A stretch of 64,000 nucleotides of DNA, taken from the NCBI RefSeq assembly GCF_002777965.1, contig NZ_NGVR01000028.1:141370-205369 (forward strand), given 5' to 3'. Shown piece after piece: positions 10,663-22,616 of the stretch. The notes under the pieces were generated by a model. That model made no database searches. It had not been told where the DNA came from and saw only the letters and a list, made by a program, of their open reading frames with translations. The stretch comes from Proteus columbae. GTDB lineage: Bacteria > Pseudomonadota > Gammaproteobacteria > Enterobacterales > Enterobacteriaceae. A program made the translations under genes and the position numbers. Every line of letters starts with the position of its first letter. The first letter of the stretch is position 1.

Positions 10663-10696
10663 GAAAAATTATCCCACTTAAATTAAATGGGATAAT
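10663..10696 (-). terminator. Terminator of gltBD
   Basis: ATTATCCCA/TGGGATAAT stem (10668-10676 with 10688-10696) followed on the minus strand by five T, 44 bp beyond the gltD stop. Confidence 0.75.
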
Positions 10697-10739
10697 AAAC
10701 AAGAGAAATTGTTATTTTAAATAACGAAAATAAAAATAT

Positions 10740-12146
<1,407 letters not shown>

Positions 12147-15100
12147 CTATTGTGCCTGAACGCGTAATTCAGCAGATGAACGACGAGGATGACCAAGTAG
12201 CGCATTGACATCACTGGATTTTGGCTTAACTAACTTAAAGTGTTGTGACCAATATTCCCACTGTGAAAGTAATCTTTCTCCTTGCTGTGAGCCTGTTAGT
12301 CTGACATGTTCTGCGATCATGCCACGTAGATGTTCAGCGAGAATGGCAAAAGATGCAACAGGAAGCAACTCAATCGACGAAGTGTTGATCCGTTGCGATA
12401 ACGTGAGATCTTCATCTAATAAATAGGCAAATCCCCCCGTCATTCCTGCACCAAAGTTAATCCCTGTTTTACCCAGAATGCAGACAATACCGCCAGTCAT
12501 ATATTCACAGCCGTTATCACCAACGCCTTCAACGACAGCAATCGCACCAGAGTTTCTGACGGCGAAACGTTCACCTGCCAAGCCAGAGGCATAGAGTTTT
12601 CCGCCTGTTGCGCCATAAAGGCAGGTATTGCCCATAATGGTTGCGTGATGGTTTTTAAATGCAGAGCCAACTGGAGGCGAAATTACAATACGACCTCCTG
12701 CCATGCCTTTGCCTACATAATCATTAGCATCACCCACTAAGGTTAATTCAACGCCTTGTGCATTCCATACACCAAAGCTTTGACCTGCGGTTCCCGTAAA
12801 ATAGAGTTTAATTGGTGTGGCAGATAAGCCACTTTCACCCTGTTTTTTAGCAATAATGCCTGATAATGTTGCTCCCACAGAGCGGTCTGTATTACGAATA
12901 TCAAAATAGTATGTTTGGCTTTTTTGCTGTTCAATAGCGTCACTGGTTTGAGCAATAATACGCTGATTTAATTCGCCTTTATCATAAGTATCATTATTTT
13001 CCTGACAATAAAGCGCATTGCCTGATGGTGAAGTTGCTGTTTCTAACAACCCACCCAAAGAGAGTTTTTGCTGTTTACTACTAACACCTTCTAGGCATGA
13101 AAGCAGATCCGTTCGACCGATTAAATCCGTAATTTTTCTCACGCCAAGTAATGCCATTAACTCACGGGTTTCTTGCGCAATAAAACGAAAGTAATTAATA
13201 ACGCGTTCTGGTAATCCGTGATAGTGGTGACGACGGAGCGTTTCATCTTGGGTTGCAACACCCATTGCACAGTTATTTAAATGGCAAATGCGCAGATATT
13301 TGCAGCCTAATGCCACCATTGGACCAGTACCAAAACCAAAACTCTCTGCGCCTAAAATCGCCGCTTTAATAATATCTAGACCTGTTTTTAATCCACCATC
13401 GACTTGTAAACGAATTTTATGGCGTAGACTATTTGCCACTAACGCTTGTTGAGTTTCAACTAAACCGAGTTCCCACGGACTACCTGCATATTTTACGGAC
13501 GTTAAAGGGCTTGCACCTGTACCGCCGTCATAACCTGCAATGGTTATCAAATCCGCGTAAGCTTTGGCAACCCCAGTAGCAATGGTGCCCACACCGGGTT
13601 CTGACACGAGTTTTACAGAAATCAGTGCAGTTGGATTAATCTGTTTCAAGTCGAAAATAAGCTGTGCTAAATCTTCAATAGAGTAGATATCGTGATGCGG
13701 TGGCGGTGATATTAAGGTAACACCGGGCACGGCATAACGCAGTTGCGCAATATAAGGTGTCACTTTATCTCCGGGAAGTTGTCCTCCTTCTCCGGGTTTT
13801 GCCCCTTGTGCTACTTTGATTTGTAAAACATCGGCACTCATTAGATAAGAAGGCGTCACGCCAAAACGACCCGAGGCAATTTGTTTAATGCGTGAGACTT
13901 TATTCGTACCGTAACGAGCTGGATCTTCGCCACCTTCTCCTGAATTTGAATATCCTCCTAATGTATTCATCGCTTGTGCAAGCGCTTCATGAGCTTCGCG
14001 GCTTAGTGCCCCAATTGACATTGCGGCGGTATCAAAGCGTTTAAATAACTCTGTTTCAGGTTCGACTTCTTCAATCGAGATAGGCGTTGTCTTGTTATTG
14101 AGAACTAGCATATCGCGTAAGGTTGTAATTGGGCGCTGTTGCACAAGGTTTGCATAATGTTGATAGTCAGTATATTCCCCGCTATTTACGGCTTTTTGTA
14201 GTGCTTGAACGACATCAGGGTTATAGGCGTGGTATTCCCCTTTATGAGCGTATTTTAATAAACCACCCGCTTCTAAAGGATGACGAGTTAACCAAGCCCG
14301 CTTAGATAAATTAAATAAGTCGTGTTCAAAATCGCTAAAATCAGCACCATTAATCCGATTATCAACGCCCGCAAAACAGAGTTCGACAACGTTATCATTT
14401 AATCCAACAGCTTCAAAAAGTTGAGAGCAACGGTAAGAAGCAACGGTTGAAATACCCATTTTGGACATGATTTTATACAACCCTTTATTTATGCCGTTGC
14501 GGTAATTCAGCATCACTTGGGCATAGCTTGCTTGCAGGATTTTTTTATCAACACGTTGAGCTAAAGATTCATAAGCAAGATAAGGATAAATAGCAGTAGC
14601 ACCAAATCCGAGTAATACGGCGAAATGGTGAGGATCACGGGCGCTGGCAGTTTCGACAATGATATTGGCATCACAACGTAAATTATTATCTACCAACGCT
14701 TTTTGTACAGCGCCAACGGCCATAGGTGCCGGAATAGGTAGTCGTTCTTTAGTGATATTTCTATCTGATAAAACCAATAATACCGCACCACGGTGAACTT
14801 CCTGTTGTGCTTTTGCGCATAATTGGCGTAATGCTGTTTCTAGGTTGCATTCTGTTGGTTGATAAGTGATATCAAGATAAACAGATTGGTAATAAGGATT
14901 TTCTTGGTTAATAAGCTGTTGGAAGTCGCTATAAAGCAAAATAGGCGATTTAAAACTCAGCCGATGTGCTTGACCTTCTGCTTCGCAAAACACATTCATC
15001 TCGCGTCCAATGCAGGTCGCTAAAGACATGACATGCGCTTCTCTTAATGGATCTATGGGAGGATTTGTTACTTGCGCAAATTTTTGTCTGAAATAGTCAT

Positions 15101-16607
15101 AAATAAGACGAGGGCGTTGAGAAAGTACAGCAAATGGCGTGTCATCGCCCATTGAGCCAGTGGCTTCTTGCCCGTTTTCTGCCAGTACATGCAAAATGCT
15201 TTCAAGCTCTTCTTGGCTATATGCAAATTGTTTTTGATAAGTGGCTAATAACGTGTCATCAAAGGCGCGTTGTCCTGTGGCTTGTTGTTCTGGTAACTCT
15301 TCAAACGGCGTTAAACGTCTGACATTGCGCTCTAGCCACAGTTTATAAGGATGGCGTCTTTTTAAATCTTCATCGGTTTCGGCAGAGTGCAAAATGCGCC
15401 CATGATGAGTATCAATAACCATTAACTCACCGGGACCAACTCGTCCTTTTTCTCGCACTTCATCAGGCTGATAATCCCAAATACCAATTTCAGAAGCACA
15501 AGTGATGATGTTATCTGTGGTGATAACGTAGCGAGCAGGGCGTAAGCCGTTTCTATCTAGCGTACACGCGGCATAACGACCATCTGATAATACAATGCCC
15601 GCAGGGCCATCCCAAGGCTCCATATGCATTGAATTAAAATCAAAAAAGGCGCGAAGATCTTCATCCATTTGTGGATTATTTTGCCATGCAGGTGGCACTA
15701 ACAGTCGCATTGCACGAACAATATCCATACCGCCATTGAGAAAAAGTTCTAGCATATTGTCGAGTGAACTTGAATCTGAGCCACTTTCATTCACAAAAGG
15801 GGCAGCACTTTGTAGATCAGGAATAAGTGGAGTATGGAATTTATAGGCACGAGCTCTAGCCCATTGGCGATTACCTGTAATGGTATTAATTTCACCGTTA
15901 TGCGCTAAATAACGAAAAGGTTGTGCAAGAGGCCATCTAGGGGTGGTGTTAGTTGAAAAACGCTGGTGGAATAAACATATTGAAGATTCCATGCGTAGAT
16001 CAGCAAGATCGGTAAAAAAACGCGGTAGATCGATGGCCATACAGAGGCCTTTGTAAACCGTCACCAAATTAGAAAGACTACAAATATAAAAATCATTGTC
16101 AGTAATGCGCTTTTCAATGCGTCTGCGGGCAACAAAGAGTCGTCTCTCAATATCACTTATCCGCCAGCCTGCGGGGGCATTAACAAAAACTTGTTCGATT
16201 AAAGGAAGAGACGAAAGGGCAATACTACCTAAAATATCAGTGTTAATAGGCACTTTACGCCAGCCGACAATGGAAAGCGTTTCACGTTGTAGCTCTTCTT
16301 CGACGATGAGACGGCACTGTTTAGCAATATTGGGATCTTGGCTTAAAAATAGCATCCCTACGGCGTAATTTTTTGCTAGATGCCAGCCTTTTTCTTGTGC
16401 AACTAATTGGAAAAAACGCTCTGGTTTTTGTAAGAGTAATCCGCATCCATCGCCGGTTTTACCATCAGAAAGAATAGCACCACGATGTTGCATTCTGGCA
16501 AGACCATGTATGGCATTTCTGACAATCTTATGGCTGGCTTGCCCTTCAATATGCGCGATCAACCCAAACCCACAATTGTCTTTTTCCTGTGTCTTTTGAT
16601 AGAGCAT
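12147..16607 (-). CDS. gltB: Glutamate synthase (NADPH) large subunit
   Basis: 1486 residues. The start at MLYQKTQEKDNCGFG leaves an 11-residue propeptide before the catalytic Cys12 of the class II glutaminase domain, as in E. coli. Then follow the central domain, the FMN-binding synthase barrel (GEGGEDPARYGTNKVSRIKQ split near residue 880-900), the 3Fe-4S cysteines CKYLRICHLNNC, and the C-terminal beta-helix (GXXG repeats, residues ~1240-1420). Upstream lies a CRP-like site shared with arcB. Lrp control is known in E. coli but no site was identified here. Confidence 0.98.
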   Translation of the reverse strand: MLYQKTQEKDNCGFGLIAHIEGQASHKIVRNAIHGLARMQHRGAILSDGKTGDGCGLLLQKPERFFQLVAQEKGWHLAKNYAVGMLFLSQDPNIAKQCRLIVEEELQRETLSIVGWRKVPINTDILGSIALSSLPLIEQVFVNAPAGWRISDIERRLFVARRRIEKRITDNDFYICSLSNLVTVYKGLCMAIDLPRFFTDLADLRMESSICLFHQRFSTNTTPRWPLAQPFRYLAHNGEINTITGNRQWARARAYKFHTPLIPDLQSAAPFVNESGSDSSSLDNMLELFLNGGMDIVRAMRLLVPPAWQNNPQMDEDLRAFFDFNSMHMEPWDGPAGIVLSDGRYAACTLDRNGLRPARYVITTDNIITCASEIGIWDYQPDEVREKGRVGPGELMVIDTHHGRILHSAETDEDLKRRHPYKLWLERNVRRLTPFEELPEQQATGQRAFDDTLLATYQKQFAYSQEELESILHVLAENGQEATGSMGDDTPFAVLSQRPRLIYDYFRQKFAQVTNPPIDPLREAHVMSLATCIGREMNVFCEAEGQAHRLSFKSPILLYSDFQQLINQENPYYQSVYLDITYQPTECNLETALRQLCAKAQQEVHRGAVLLVLSDRNITKERLPIPAPMAVGAVQKALVDNNLRCDANIIVETASARDPHHFAVLLGFGATAIYPYLAYESLAQRVDKKILQASYAQVMLNYRNGINKGLYKIMSKMGISTVASYRCSQLFEAVGLNDNVVELCFAGVDNRINGADFSDFEHDLFNLSKRAWLTRHPLEAGGLLKYAHKGEYHAYNPDVVQALQKAVNSGEYTDYQHYANLVQQRPITTLRDMLVLNNKTTPISIEEVEPETELFKRFDTAAMSIGALSREAHEALAQAMNTLGGYSNSGEGGEDPARYGTNKVSRIKQIASGRFGVTPSYLMSADVLQIKVAQGAKPGEGGQLPGDKVTPYIAQLRYAVPGVTLISPPPHHDIYSIEDLAQLIFDLKQINPTALISVKLVSEPGVGTIATGVAKAYADLITIAGYDGGTGASPLTSVKYAGSPWELGLVETQQALVANSLRHKIRLQVDGGLKTGLDIIKAAILGAESFGFGTGPMVALGCKYLRICHLNNCAMGVATQDETLRRHHYHGLPERVINYFRFIAQETRELMALLGVRKITDLIGRTDLLSCLEGVSSKQQKLSLGGLLETATSPSGNALYCQENNDTYDKGELNQRIIAQTSDAIEQQKSQTYYFDIRNTDRSVGATLSGIIAKKQGESGLSATPIKLYFTGTAGQSFGVWNAQGVELTLVGDANDYVGKGMAGGRIVISPPVGSAFKNHHATIMGNTCLYGATGGKLYASGLAGERFAVRNSGAIAVVEGVGDNGCEYMTGGIVCILGKTGINFGAGMTGGFAYLLDEDLTLSQRINTSSIELLPVASFAILAEHLRGMIAEHVRLTGSQQGERLLSQWEYWSQHFKLVKPKSSDVNALLGHPRRSSAELRVQAQ

Positions 16608-17281
16608 TTTTTTGCTTCCTACTTAGTTTACTGGGCACCTCAAAAAAGAGCGCAAAAGGAACGTTTTGGCTCAAAGTATGTAGGTAAATTTATGGGTGCT
16701 CAGTCGGGTGATGTTGTGTTTGCCTAGCTTGGTGTGTTTTTTATATTGCTATGCAATGCCTTTTCAACTTATCGATAAATAAAAATCAGGTCAATGTGTA
16801 GGGATATTTGACTGAGATGAAATAGATAAGGAAATTTTTATTTTAATATATTGATTAATAACTAAATTATTCTATTTTAAAATAGTATGGGAGCGATTTT
16901 TTAATGTGAGCTATATCACTTTATTTGGGCGATTTAGCTTTATCTCATCCTTTAATGATAAAAACGGGTAGTGAGTTATTCTAATGAATATATTGATTTT
17001 GGAGTTTTATTGTTTTTATACATTTTGTATAAAAAAAGACAAATTGCATTTTTTCTAATAAGGTCTATTTATCGTTGATATTGCTATCGTCTATGTTGCT
17101 TGGTTTTGTATTATTTTTATGAATGCCTATATCCCGAATAGACTCGTTGAGAGAAAATAGAGGGTTAAATCAAACAAAGTAATGAGAAATAATCACTCTT
17201 AGCAAGATTTCTGAATGTTCGCCACTGCGCCAATTCATTTTTGGGTTATCATTCCATAGATTCAATATATTGGAGTTTTCA
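16608..17281. promoter_or_regulatory. Divergent gltB/arcB control region with a CRP-like site
   Basis: About 670 bp of AT-rich sequence without a gene. TGTGA-GCTATA-TCACT at 16905-16920 matches the CRP consensus in 9 of 10 core bases. It is about 300 bp before gltB and 360 bp before arcB. In E. coli yhcC occupies part of this interval, and it is absent here. Confidence 0.55.
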
Positions 17282-19618
17282 ATGAAATTGCTCAAAGGGC
17301 TTGCCCAATACTACGTTGACTTAATGATGAGGCTGGGGCTAATTCGCTTCTCATTGTTGTTAGCTTCTGCATTAGTTGTTTTAGCGATGGTTGTTCAAAT
17401 GGCGGTGACATTCTTGCTTGCAGGTGATGTTACCAGTATTGACCTTGTTCGCTCTATTTTCTTTGGGCTGATTATTACGCCTTGGGCTGTCTATTTTCTC
17501 TCTGTTGTGGTTGAACAACTTGAAGAGTCACGACGCCGTTTATCTCGTATGGTGGATAAACTAGGTGTAATGCGCCAGCGCGATTTAGAGCTTAACTCTC
17601 AATTAAAAGAGAATATTGAGCAATTAAACTTGGAAATTCAAGAGCGTGAAAAAGTTGAAAAAGCACACCTTGAACTACTAGAAAAACTAAAAAGTGAAAT
17701 GAAGCGCCGTGAATTGACGCAAATCGAGCTTGAACAGCAATCCTCACTTTTACGCTCATTCCTAGATGCCTCTCCTGACTTAGTTTATTACCGTAATGAA
17801 GATAATGAATTTTCAGGATGTAACCGTGCGACGGAATTACTGACAGGTAAAAGTGAGAAGCAACTTATCGGTTTAACACCACTTGATGTGTATGACGAAG
17901 ATATTGCGATAAAAGTGATGGAAACGGATGAAAAAGTCTTCCGTCATAATGTGTCACTCACTTATGAGCAGTGGTTAGTTTATCCTGATGGTCGCAAGGC
18001 TTGTTTTGAACTGCGCAAAGTACCGTTTTATGATCGAATTGGTAAACGTCATGGCTTAATGGGCTTTGGACGTGACATTACAGAGCGTAAGCGCTATCAA
18101 GACGCGTTAGAGAACGCGAGCCGTGATAAAACCACCTTTATCTCAACAATCAGCCATGAATTGCGTACACCGCTAAATGGCATTGTTGGATTAAGCCGTA
18201 TCTTATTGGATACCGAGCTTTCACCAGAACAACTCAATTACTTAAAAACGATCCATGTGAGTGCGATTACGTTAGGGAATATTTTTAATGACGTGATTGA
18301 GATGGACAAAATTGAGCGTAGAAAAATTCAGTTAGATAATCAGCCAATTGACTTCACTGAATTTATTTCTGATTTAGAAAACCTGTCTGGATTGTTAGTA
18401 CAGCCAAAAGGATTGAAATTCACACTTGAAGCAGAAGAAACGCTACCGCATAAGATAACCTCTGATGGGACTCGATTACGCCAGATCTTATGGAATCTCA
18501 TTGGTAATGCGGTGAAATTTACCCAAGAAGGTGAAATCAAAGTCCGTATTTGGCAAGAAGCGCCAGATAAGTTGTTCTTTGAAGTAAAAGATAGCGGAAT
18601 TGGTATTCCAAAAAGTGAGCTTGAGAAGATCTTTGCCATGTACTATCAGGTCAATGATAGTCAAGGTGGTCGTTCTGCAACGGGAACAGGTATCGGACTT
18701 GCTGTCTCAAAACGCTTAGCACAGCATATGGGCGGCGATATTCGTGTTGAGAGTGAGTTAGGTGAGGGTTCTACCTTTACCCTCTCTATCGTCGCTCCTG
18801 CGATTGAAGAGCACCATGATATCGAAAGTGATGATGAGTTCTTATTACCTGCTTTAAATATTCTGCTTGTTGAAGATATTGAACTTAACGTGATTGTTGC
18901 CTGCTCTGTTTTAGAAAAATTAGGTAATACCGTTGATGTAGCAATGACAGGACAAGAAGCGTTATCGATGTTTAAGCCTGATGAATATGATTTAGTGCTA
19001 TTAGACATTCAATTACCGGATATGACAGGGTTTGATATTTCAAGAAAATTACGCCAAGAATTTGACAGTAATGAACTTCCTCCGCTTATCGCTTTAACAG
19101 CAAATGTTTTGAAAGATAAAAAAGAGTATTTGGATGCGGGAATGAATGATGTGCTAAGTAAACCACTTTCTGTGGATGCACTTACCGCGATTATCAATAA
19201 ATTCTGGGGTGATGGTGCGGTTTCTGTGCCATGTAATGAGTCATCGGAATTGTTGAATAAAAATGAAGAGTTGTTAGATATAGACATGCTGAATCAATAC
19301 ATCGAACTTGTCGGACCTCAATTAATCACTGATGGTCTAGATGTTTTTGAAAAGATGATGCCAAGTTATATGTCAGTCCTTGAATCTAACCTAACAGCTC
19401 GTGATGAGAAGGGAATTTCAGAGGAAGGACATAAAATTAAAGGGGCTGCTGGTTCTATTGGTTTAAAACATTTACAGCAACTCGCTAAACAGATCCAATC
19501 ATCGGAATTACCCGCTTGGTGGGACAATGTGCAAGAGTGGGTAGATGAGCTAGAAAGAGATTGGAGAAAGGATGTGGAAAGTTTAAGAAATTGGTTATCA
19601 GACACTAGAAAAAAATAA
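17282..19618 (+). CDS. arcB: Aerobic respiration sensor kinase ArcB
   Basis: 778 residues from the ATG at 17282 (ribosome site TTGGAG), exactly the E. coli length. It has two membrane helices in the first 80 residues, a coiled-coil linker, a PAS domain (about 150-270), a histidine kinase with His292 in ISHELRTP, the ATP-binding GTGIGLAVS box, a receiver with Asp575 (LLDIQLPD), and an HPt domain with His717 (EGHKIKGAAGS). This tripartite kinase reads quinone redox state and phosphorylates ArcA. A 12-nt longer start at 17270 is possible but less likely. Confidence 0.98.
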   Translation: MKLLKGLAQYYVDLMMRLGLIRFSLLLASALVVLAMVVQMAVTFLLAGDVTSIDLVRSIFFGLIITPWAVYFLSVVVEQLEESRRRLSRMVDKLGVMRQRDLELNSQLKENIEQLNLEIQEREKVEKAHLELLEKLKSEMKRRELTQIELEQQSSLLRSFLDASPDLVYYRNEDNEFSGCNRATELLTGKSEKQLIGLTPLDVYDEDIAIKVMETDEKVFRHNVSLTYEQWLVYPDGRKACFELRKVPFYDRIGKRHGLMGFGRDITERKRYQDALENASRDKTTFISTISHELRTPLNGIVGLSRILLDTELSPEQLNYLKTIHVSAITLGNIFNDVIEMDKIERRKIQLDNQPIDFTEFISDLENLSGLLVQPKGLKFTLEAEETLPHKITSDGTRLRQILWNLIGNAVKFTQEGEIKVRIWQEAPDKLFFEVKDSGIGIPKSELEKIFAMYYQVNDSQGGRSATGTGIGLAVSKRLAQHMGGDIRVESELGEGSTFTLSIVAPAIEEHHDIESDDEFLLPALNILLVEDIELNVIVACSVLEKLGNTVDVAMTGQEALSMFKPDEYDLVLLDIQLPDMTGFDISRKLRQEFDSNELPPLIALTANVLKDKKEYLDAGMNDVLSKPLSVDALTAIINKFWGDGAVSVPCNESSELLNKNEELLDIDMLNQYIELVGPQLITDGLDVFEKMMPSYMSVLESNLTARDEKGISEEGHKIKGAAGSIGLKHLQQLAKQIQSSELPAWWDNVQEWVDELERDWRKDVESLRNWLSDTRKK

Positions 19619-19723
19619 CCCCAACCGAAGGTTGGGGTGCGCGAATACTGCGCCAACACCAGGGAAACTTTTCTATCCGCTTTTTTTGATTCTCATTACA
19701 TAGGCGAATAGGATGAAACTATT
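19607..19723 (-). ncRNA. arcZ: Hfq-dependent small RNA ArcZ
   Basis: On the minus strand between arcB and elbB, as in E. coli. The most conserved part, TCCCTGGTGTTGGCGCAGTA followed by TTCGCGCACCCC, is present at 19632-19665. It ends in a strong terminator (CCCCAACC/GGTTGGGG, 19619-19626 with 19630-19637) and a T-run that reaches into the arcB stop region. A -10-like TATGAT at 19730-19735 puts the 5' end near 19723, giving about 117 nt against 121 in E. coli. The processed 3' part contains the rpoS-pairing seed. The 5' half is poorly conserved, so the 5' end is approximate. Confidence 0.88.
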
Positions 19724-19855
19724 CCATACATCATACAAGCAACAAAATAGCAAAGATAAGTTTTTTTGTTACAAGAAACATTTAAATATGTGATGCCGAT
19801 TGGTGTTTACACCTATAAATGGGTAACTAGTAATCTACTACAAACGGAGAAAGAT

Positions 19856-20506
19856 ATGAAATCAATTGCGGTAATTTTAAGTGGCTGTGGTGTATTCGAT
19901 GGGAGTGAAATCCATGAATCAGTGCTCACAATGCTTGCTTTAAGCCAAAATAATGCTGAGGTTCATTATTTTTCACCTAATGATTTACAACCAACTGTAA
20001 TTAATCATATTACAGGTGAAGAAAAATCAGAAAAAAGGAATATGATGGAAGAATCTTCTCGTATTTCTCGTGGGAAAATCTCCCCTTTATCAGAGGCAAA
20101 GGCTGAAAACTTTGATGCGGTCATTATTCCTGGTGGTTTTGGTGCAGCGAAGAATTTATGCAATTTCGCAACAAAAGGGAGTGACTGTGAAATTAACAAA
20201 GATCTCTTAAGATTTGTACAAGCGATGCATCAGCAAAATAAGCCATTAGGGCTAATATGTATTGCACCTGTAATGTTACCAAAAATGTTAAATTCTCCAG
20301 TAAAATTAACAATTGGAAATGACGCGGAAACCGCTCGTGCAATTGAAAAGATGGGCGGCATCCATATAGATTGCCCTGTTGATGATATTGTTGTTGATGA
20401 AAAACATCGTGTTGTCACAACTCCTGCGTATATGCTTGCACAATCTATTGCACAAGCACAGGTAGGTATTGAGAAACTGGTTAAGAAAGTCCTTGAGATG
20501 GCATAA
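19856..20506 (+). CDS. elbB: Glyoxalase ElbB (isoprenoid biosynthesis-linked, DJ-1/PfpI family)
   Basis: 216 residues from the ATG at 19856 after ACGGAGAAAG. It has the class I amidotransferase-like fold with a nucleophile-elbow cysteine in LICIAPVMLP (E. coli has the same) and the PGGFGAAKNL loop. E. coli ElbB (217 aa) has glyoxalase activity and was linked to isoprenoid synthesis. It is probably an operon with mtgA (20 bp gap). Codons upstream to 19766 are open but overlap the ArcZ promoter and lack a ribosome site. Confidence 0.94.
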   Translation: MKSIAVILSGCGVFDGSEIHESVLTMLALSQNNAEVHYFSPNDLQPTVINHITGEEKSEKRNMMEESSRISRGKISPLSEAKAENFDAVIIPGGFGAAKNLCNFATKGSDCEINKDLLRFVQAMHQQNKPLGLICIAPVMLPKMLNSPVKLTIGNDAETARAIEKMGGIHIDCPVDDIVVDEKHRVVTTPAYMLAQSIAQAQVGIEKLVKKVLEMA

Positions 20507-20526
20507 ATAGTAGGTAAAAACAGCAG

Positions 20527-21225
20527 ATGGTACTGGTGAGAAAGTTAAAGAAACTATTAATTATTTTAATTGCTTTATGGCTGTTAACAGTTGTGCTGTT
20601 TTCTTTTTTACCTGTACCTTTTTCTGCTGTTATGGTTCAAAGACAAATTTCTGCTTGGAGTGAGTTTGATTTCTCTTATGTATCACATTCCACTTGGGTA
20701 AGTGAAAACGAGATAGCTTCCGTGATGTATTTAGCCGTTATTGCTTCTGAAGATCAAAATTTTCCCAAACATTGGGGCTTTGATTTTGATGCTATTGAGA
20801 AAGTTTTTAAAAAAAATCATAACAACGGTAAAACATTACGTGGTGCATCGACTATTTCTCAGCAAACAGTCAAAAATCTCTTTTTATGGGATGGTCGTAG
20901 TTGGATAAGAAAAGGGCTTGAGACTGGAATGACGCCAGTTGTCGAGCTTATTTGGTCAAAAAAACGTATTTTAACGGTGTATCTGAATATTGTTGAGTTT
21001 GGTGATGGGATCTTCGGTGTAGAGCAGGCTTCACAACACTATTTTAGAAAGCCAGCGAAACAACTTACAAGCTATGAAGCTGCATTATTAGCCGCAGTAT
21101 TACCTAATCCGCATATTTATCACGTAAATAAACCTTCTGCTTATACCCTAAAACGGCAACAGTGGATCTTAAATCAGATGCGGCTAATGGGTGGAACATC
21201 CTTTTTAAAGAAAAATAATTTGTAA
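20527..21225 (+). CDS. mtgA: Monofunctional biosynthetic peptidoglycan transglycosylase MtgA
   Basis: 232 residues. There is one N-terminal membrane helix (about 8-28), then a glycosyltransferase 51 domain with catalytic Glu75 in [12 protein letters not shown], the [15 protein letters not shown] motif (residues ~103-117), and the [19 protein letters not shown] region. It polymerises lipid II glycan strands without crosslinking them. Convergent with ureR, only 5 bp between the stop codons. Confidence 0.96.
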   Translation: MVLVRKLKKLLIILIALWLLTVVLFSFLPVPFSAVMVQRQISAWSEFDFSYVSHSTWVSENEIASVMYLAVIASEDQNFPKHWGFDFDAIEKVFKKNHNNGKTLRGASTISQQTVKNLFLWDGRSWIRKGLETGMTPVVELIWSKKRILTVYLNIVEFGDGIFGVEQASQHYFRKPAKQLTSYEAALLAAVLPNPHIYHVNKPSAYTLKRQQWILNQMRLMGGTSFLKKNNL

Positions 21226-21230
21226 CACCT

Positions 21231-22121
21231 TTATAAGGTTGGAAACACTTTATTTTCTGGCTCTGCGATTTTTTCTGACATTTGATTTATTGTCGATGGA
21301 TCATTAGCTTGACGAGATTGAATCCGAAACTGTGACGGTGTCATGCCGTATTTACGTTTAAAAGCATCACAAAAATAAGCATTGCTTCCAAAGCCACAAC
21401 GATGGCTGATTTGAAATACAGAATAATTAGAGAATGTAAGGTAGTTTAAGGCGATCCCCATTCTGACATCTAATAGTAATTGGCAGAATGAAACACCCTC
21501 TTTATTTAAATGCCGACGTAATGTCGATGGTGTCGTAAACAATGTTTTTGCGACATCTTCTAAATGCCATTTTCGCTGTGGATCTTGTGTTATCAAGTGT
21601 GTAATGGCCTGATTTTTCGGCTCATCATAGTTAAAACGAAAGATATTTAGAATATCCACACCTGCCTGATGTACCGCCATTAAAATAAAGAATAAACACT
21701 GCTGCATAAACATGGTTTCTTGTGATGGAGTGCCATGTGGTAGCGGTAAACACTGTTTTAAAATGCCAAAATTACTTTTTATCACTTCAGGGGTCAATAA
21801 ATGGTAAGAAGGAAGGTGGCTTGTTAGTGGCGAGCTAGATTTAATTAAAGGTTTTAGTAAGGAGAAAACAGACTGAAGCTCTGTTTCACACAACACAAGA
21901 GTGTGTAGTTCAATAGATTTATGCGTAAATTGGCTGACAATATCGCAAGAAACTTGACTGTATTTCGGAATAATAAGCGTTAAATGGCTAGATACATCAA
22001 TAGTTTGCCCATTGATGCAAATCGTACCTTTTGCGCCACTAACCATCGCTATCATCGGGTTTTCGATGTAAAACGTTTTTAAAGACATTTGGTTAGAGGA
22101 CAGGATGTGTTTGTATTCCAT
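21231..22121 (-). CDS. ureR: Urease operon activator UreR (AraC family)
   Basis: 296 residues. The N-terminal ~185 residues hold the effector-binding part, thought to sense urea. The C-terminal AraC DNA-binding domain has two helix-turn-helix units ([20 protein letters not shown] and [17 protein letters not shown] regions, residues ~200-280). Position, divergence from ureD and length close to the Proteus mirabilis protein (293 aa) make UreR the best call. Known UreR binds the ureR-ureD interval and activates both genes when urea is present. Confidence 0.93.
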   Translation of the reverse strand: MEYKHILSSNQMSLKTFYIENPMIAMVSGAKGTICINGQTIDVSSHLTLIIPKYSQVSCDIVSQFTHKSIELHTLVLCETELQSVFSLLKPLIKSSSPLTSHLPSYHLLTPEVIKSNFGILKQCLPLPHGTPSQETMFMQQCLFFILMAVHQAGVDILNIFRFNYDEPKNQAITHLITQDPQRKWHLEDVAKTLFTTPSTLRRHLNKEGVSFCQLLLDVRMGIALNYLTFSNYSVFQISHRCGFGSNAYFCDAFKRKYGMTPSQFRIQSRQANDPSTINQMSEKIAEPENKVFPTL

Positions 22122-22616
22122 GATCTCCGATATACCGTAGGCAAGTTAAGCATTAATCATTACTTAAATGAACAATACTCAAAATTAGCTCATTTGTTGT
22201 ATAAACTGATAAGCCACGTCTAGAATAATAAATAGAGAGATTATTCTAATTTAAATTAGTGTTGTCATGCAAAGCCGAATGAGGGCGAAGCAGAATATAA
22301 TCTTGTTGATAAAACATGACAATATAGATATTTGCTCATTTTTTACATTTATTTTAAACAGTGTCATTTTTTCTAAATAAATTGTTATTTATTCAAAACA
22401 CATTTTTCGTAATAAGGTGTAGAATCGCGCGTCACAGACGAAGGAGATTATCCTGTTCTTAGGATATCACTGTTTGTCTTTTATCCACACCCTATCCAAC
22501 ATTCATTAGCTTATTTTCTATTTGATTTTGAATGACTCAATCTTATGGATAGCGCTGTATGTATTCACGTATTTTCCTGATTTATTGATAATTTTGCCGA
22601 GTTGGCAGGAGTGAGT
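22122..22616. promoter_or_regulatory. ureR-ureD divergent regulatory region
   Basis: About 495 bp, very AT-rich, with several A/T tracts of the kind H-NS favours. For ureD there is a -10-like TAGAAT at 22420-22425, no good -35, and just upstream a T-rich element TTTCTAAATAAATTG (about 22370-22385) that may be a UreR site. The weak -35 fits an activator-dependent promoter. The leader to ureD would be about 185 nt. Confidence 0.6.

Noticed and set aside
19619..19637. Hairpin as the arcB terminator on the plus strand
   Set aside because: No T-run follows on the plus strand; the T-run is on the minus strand, where it ends ArcZ.
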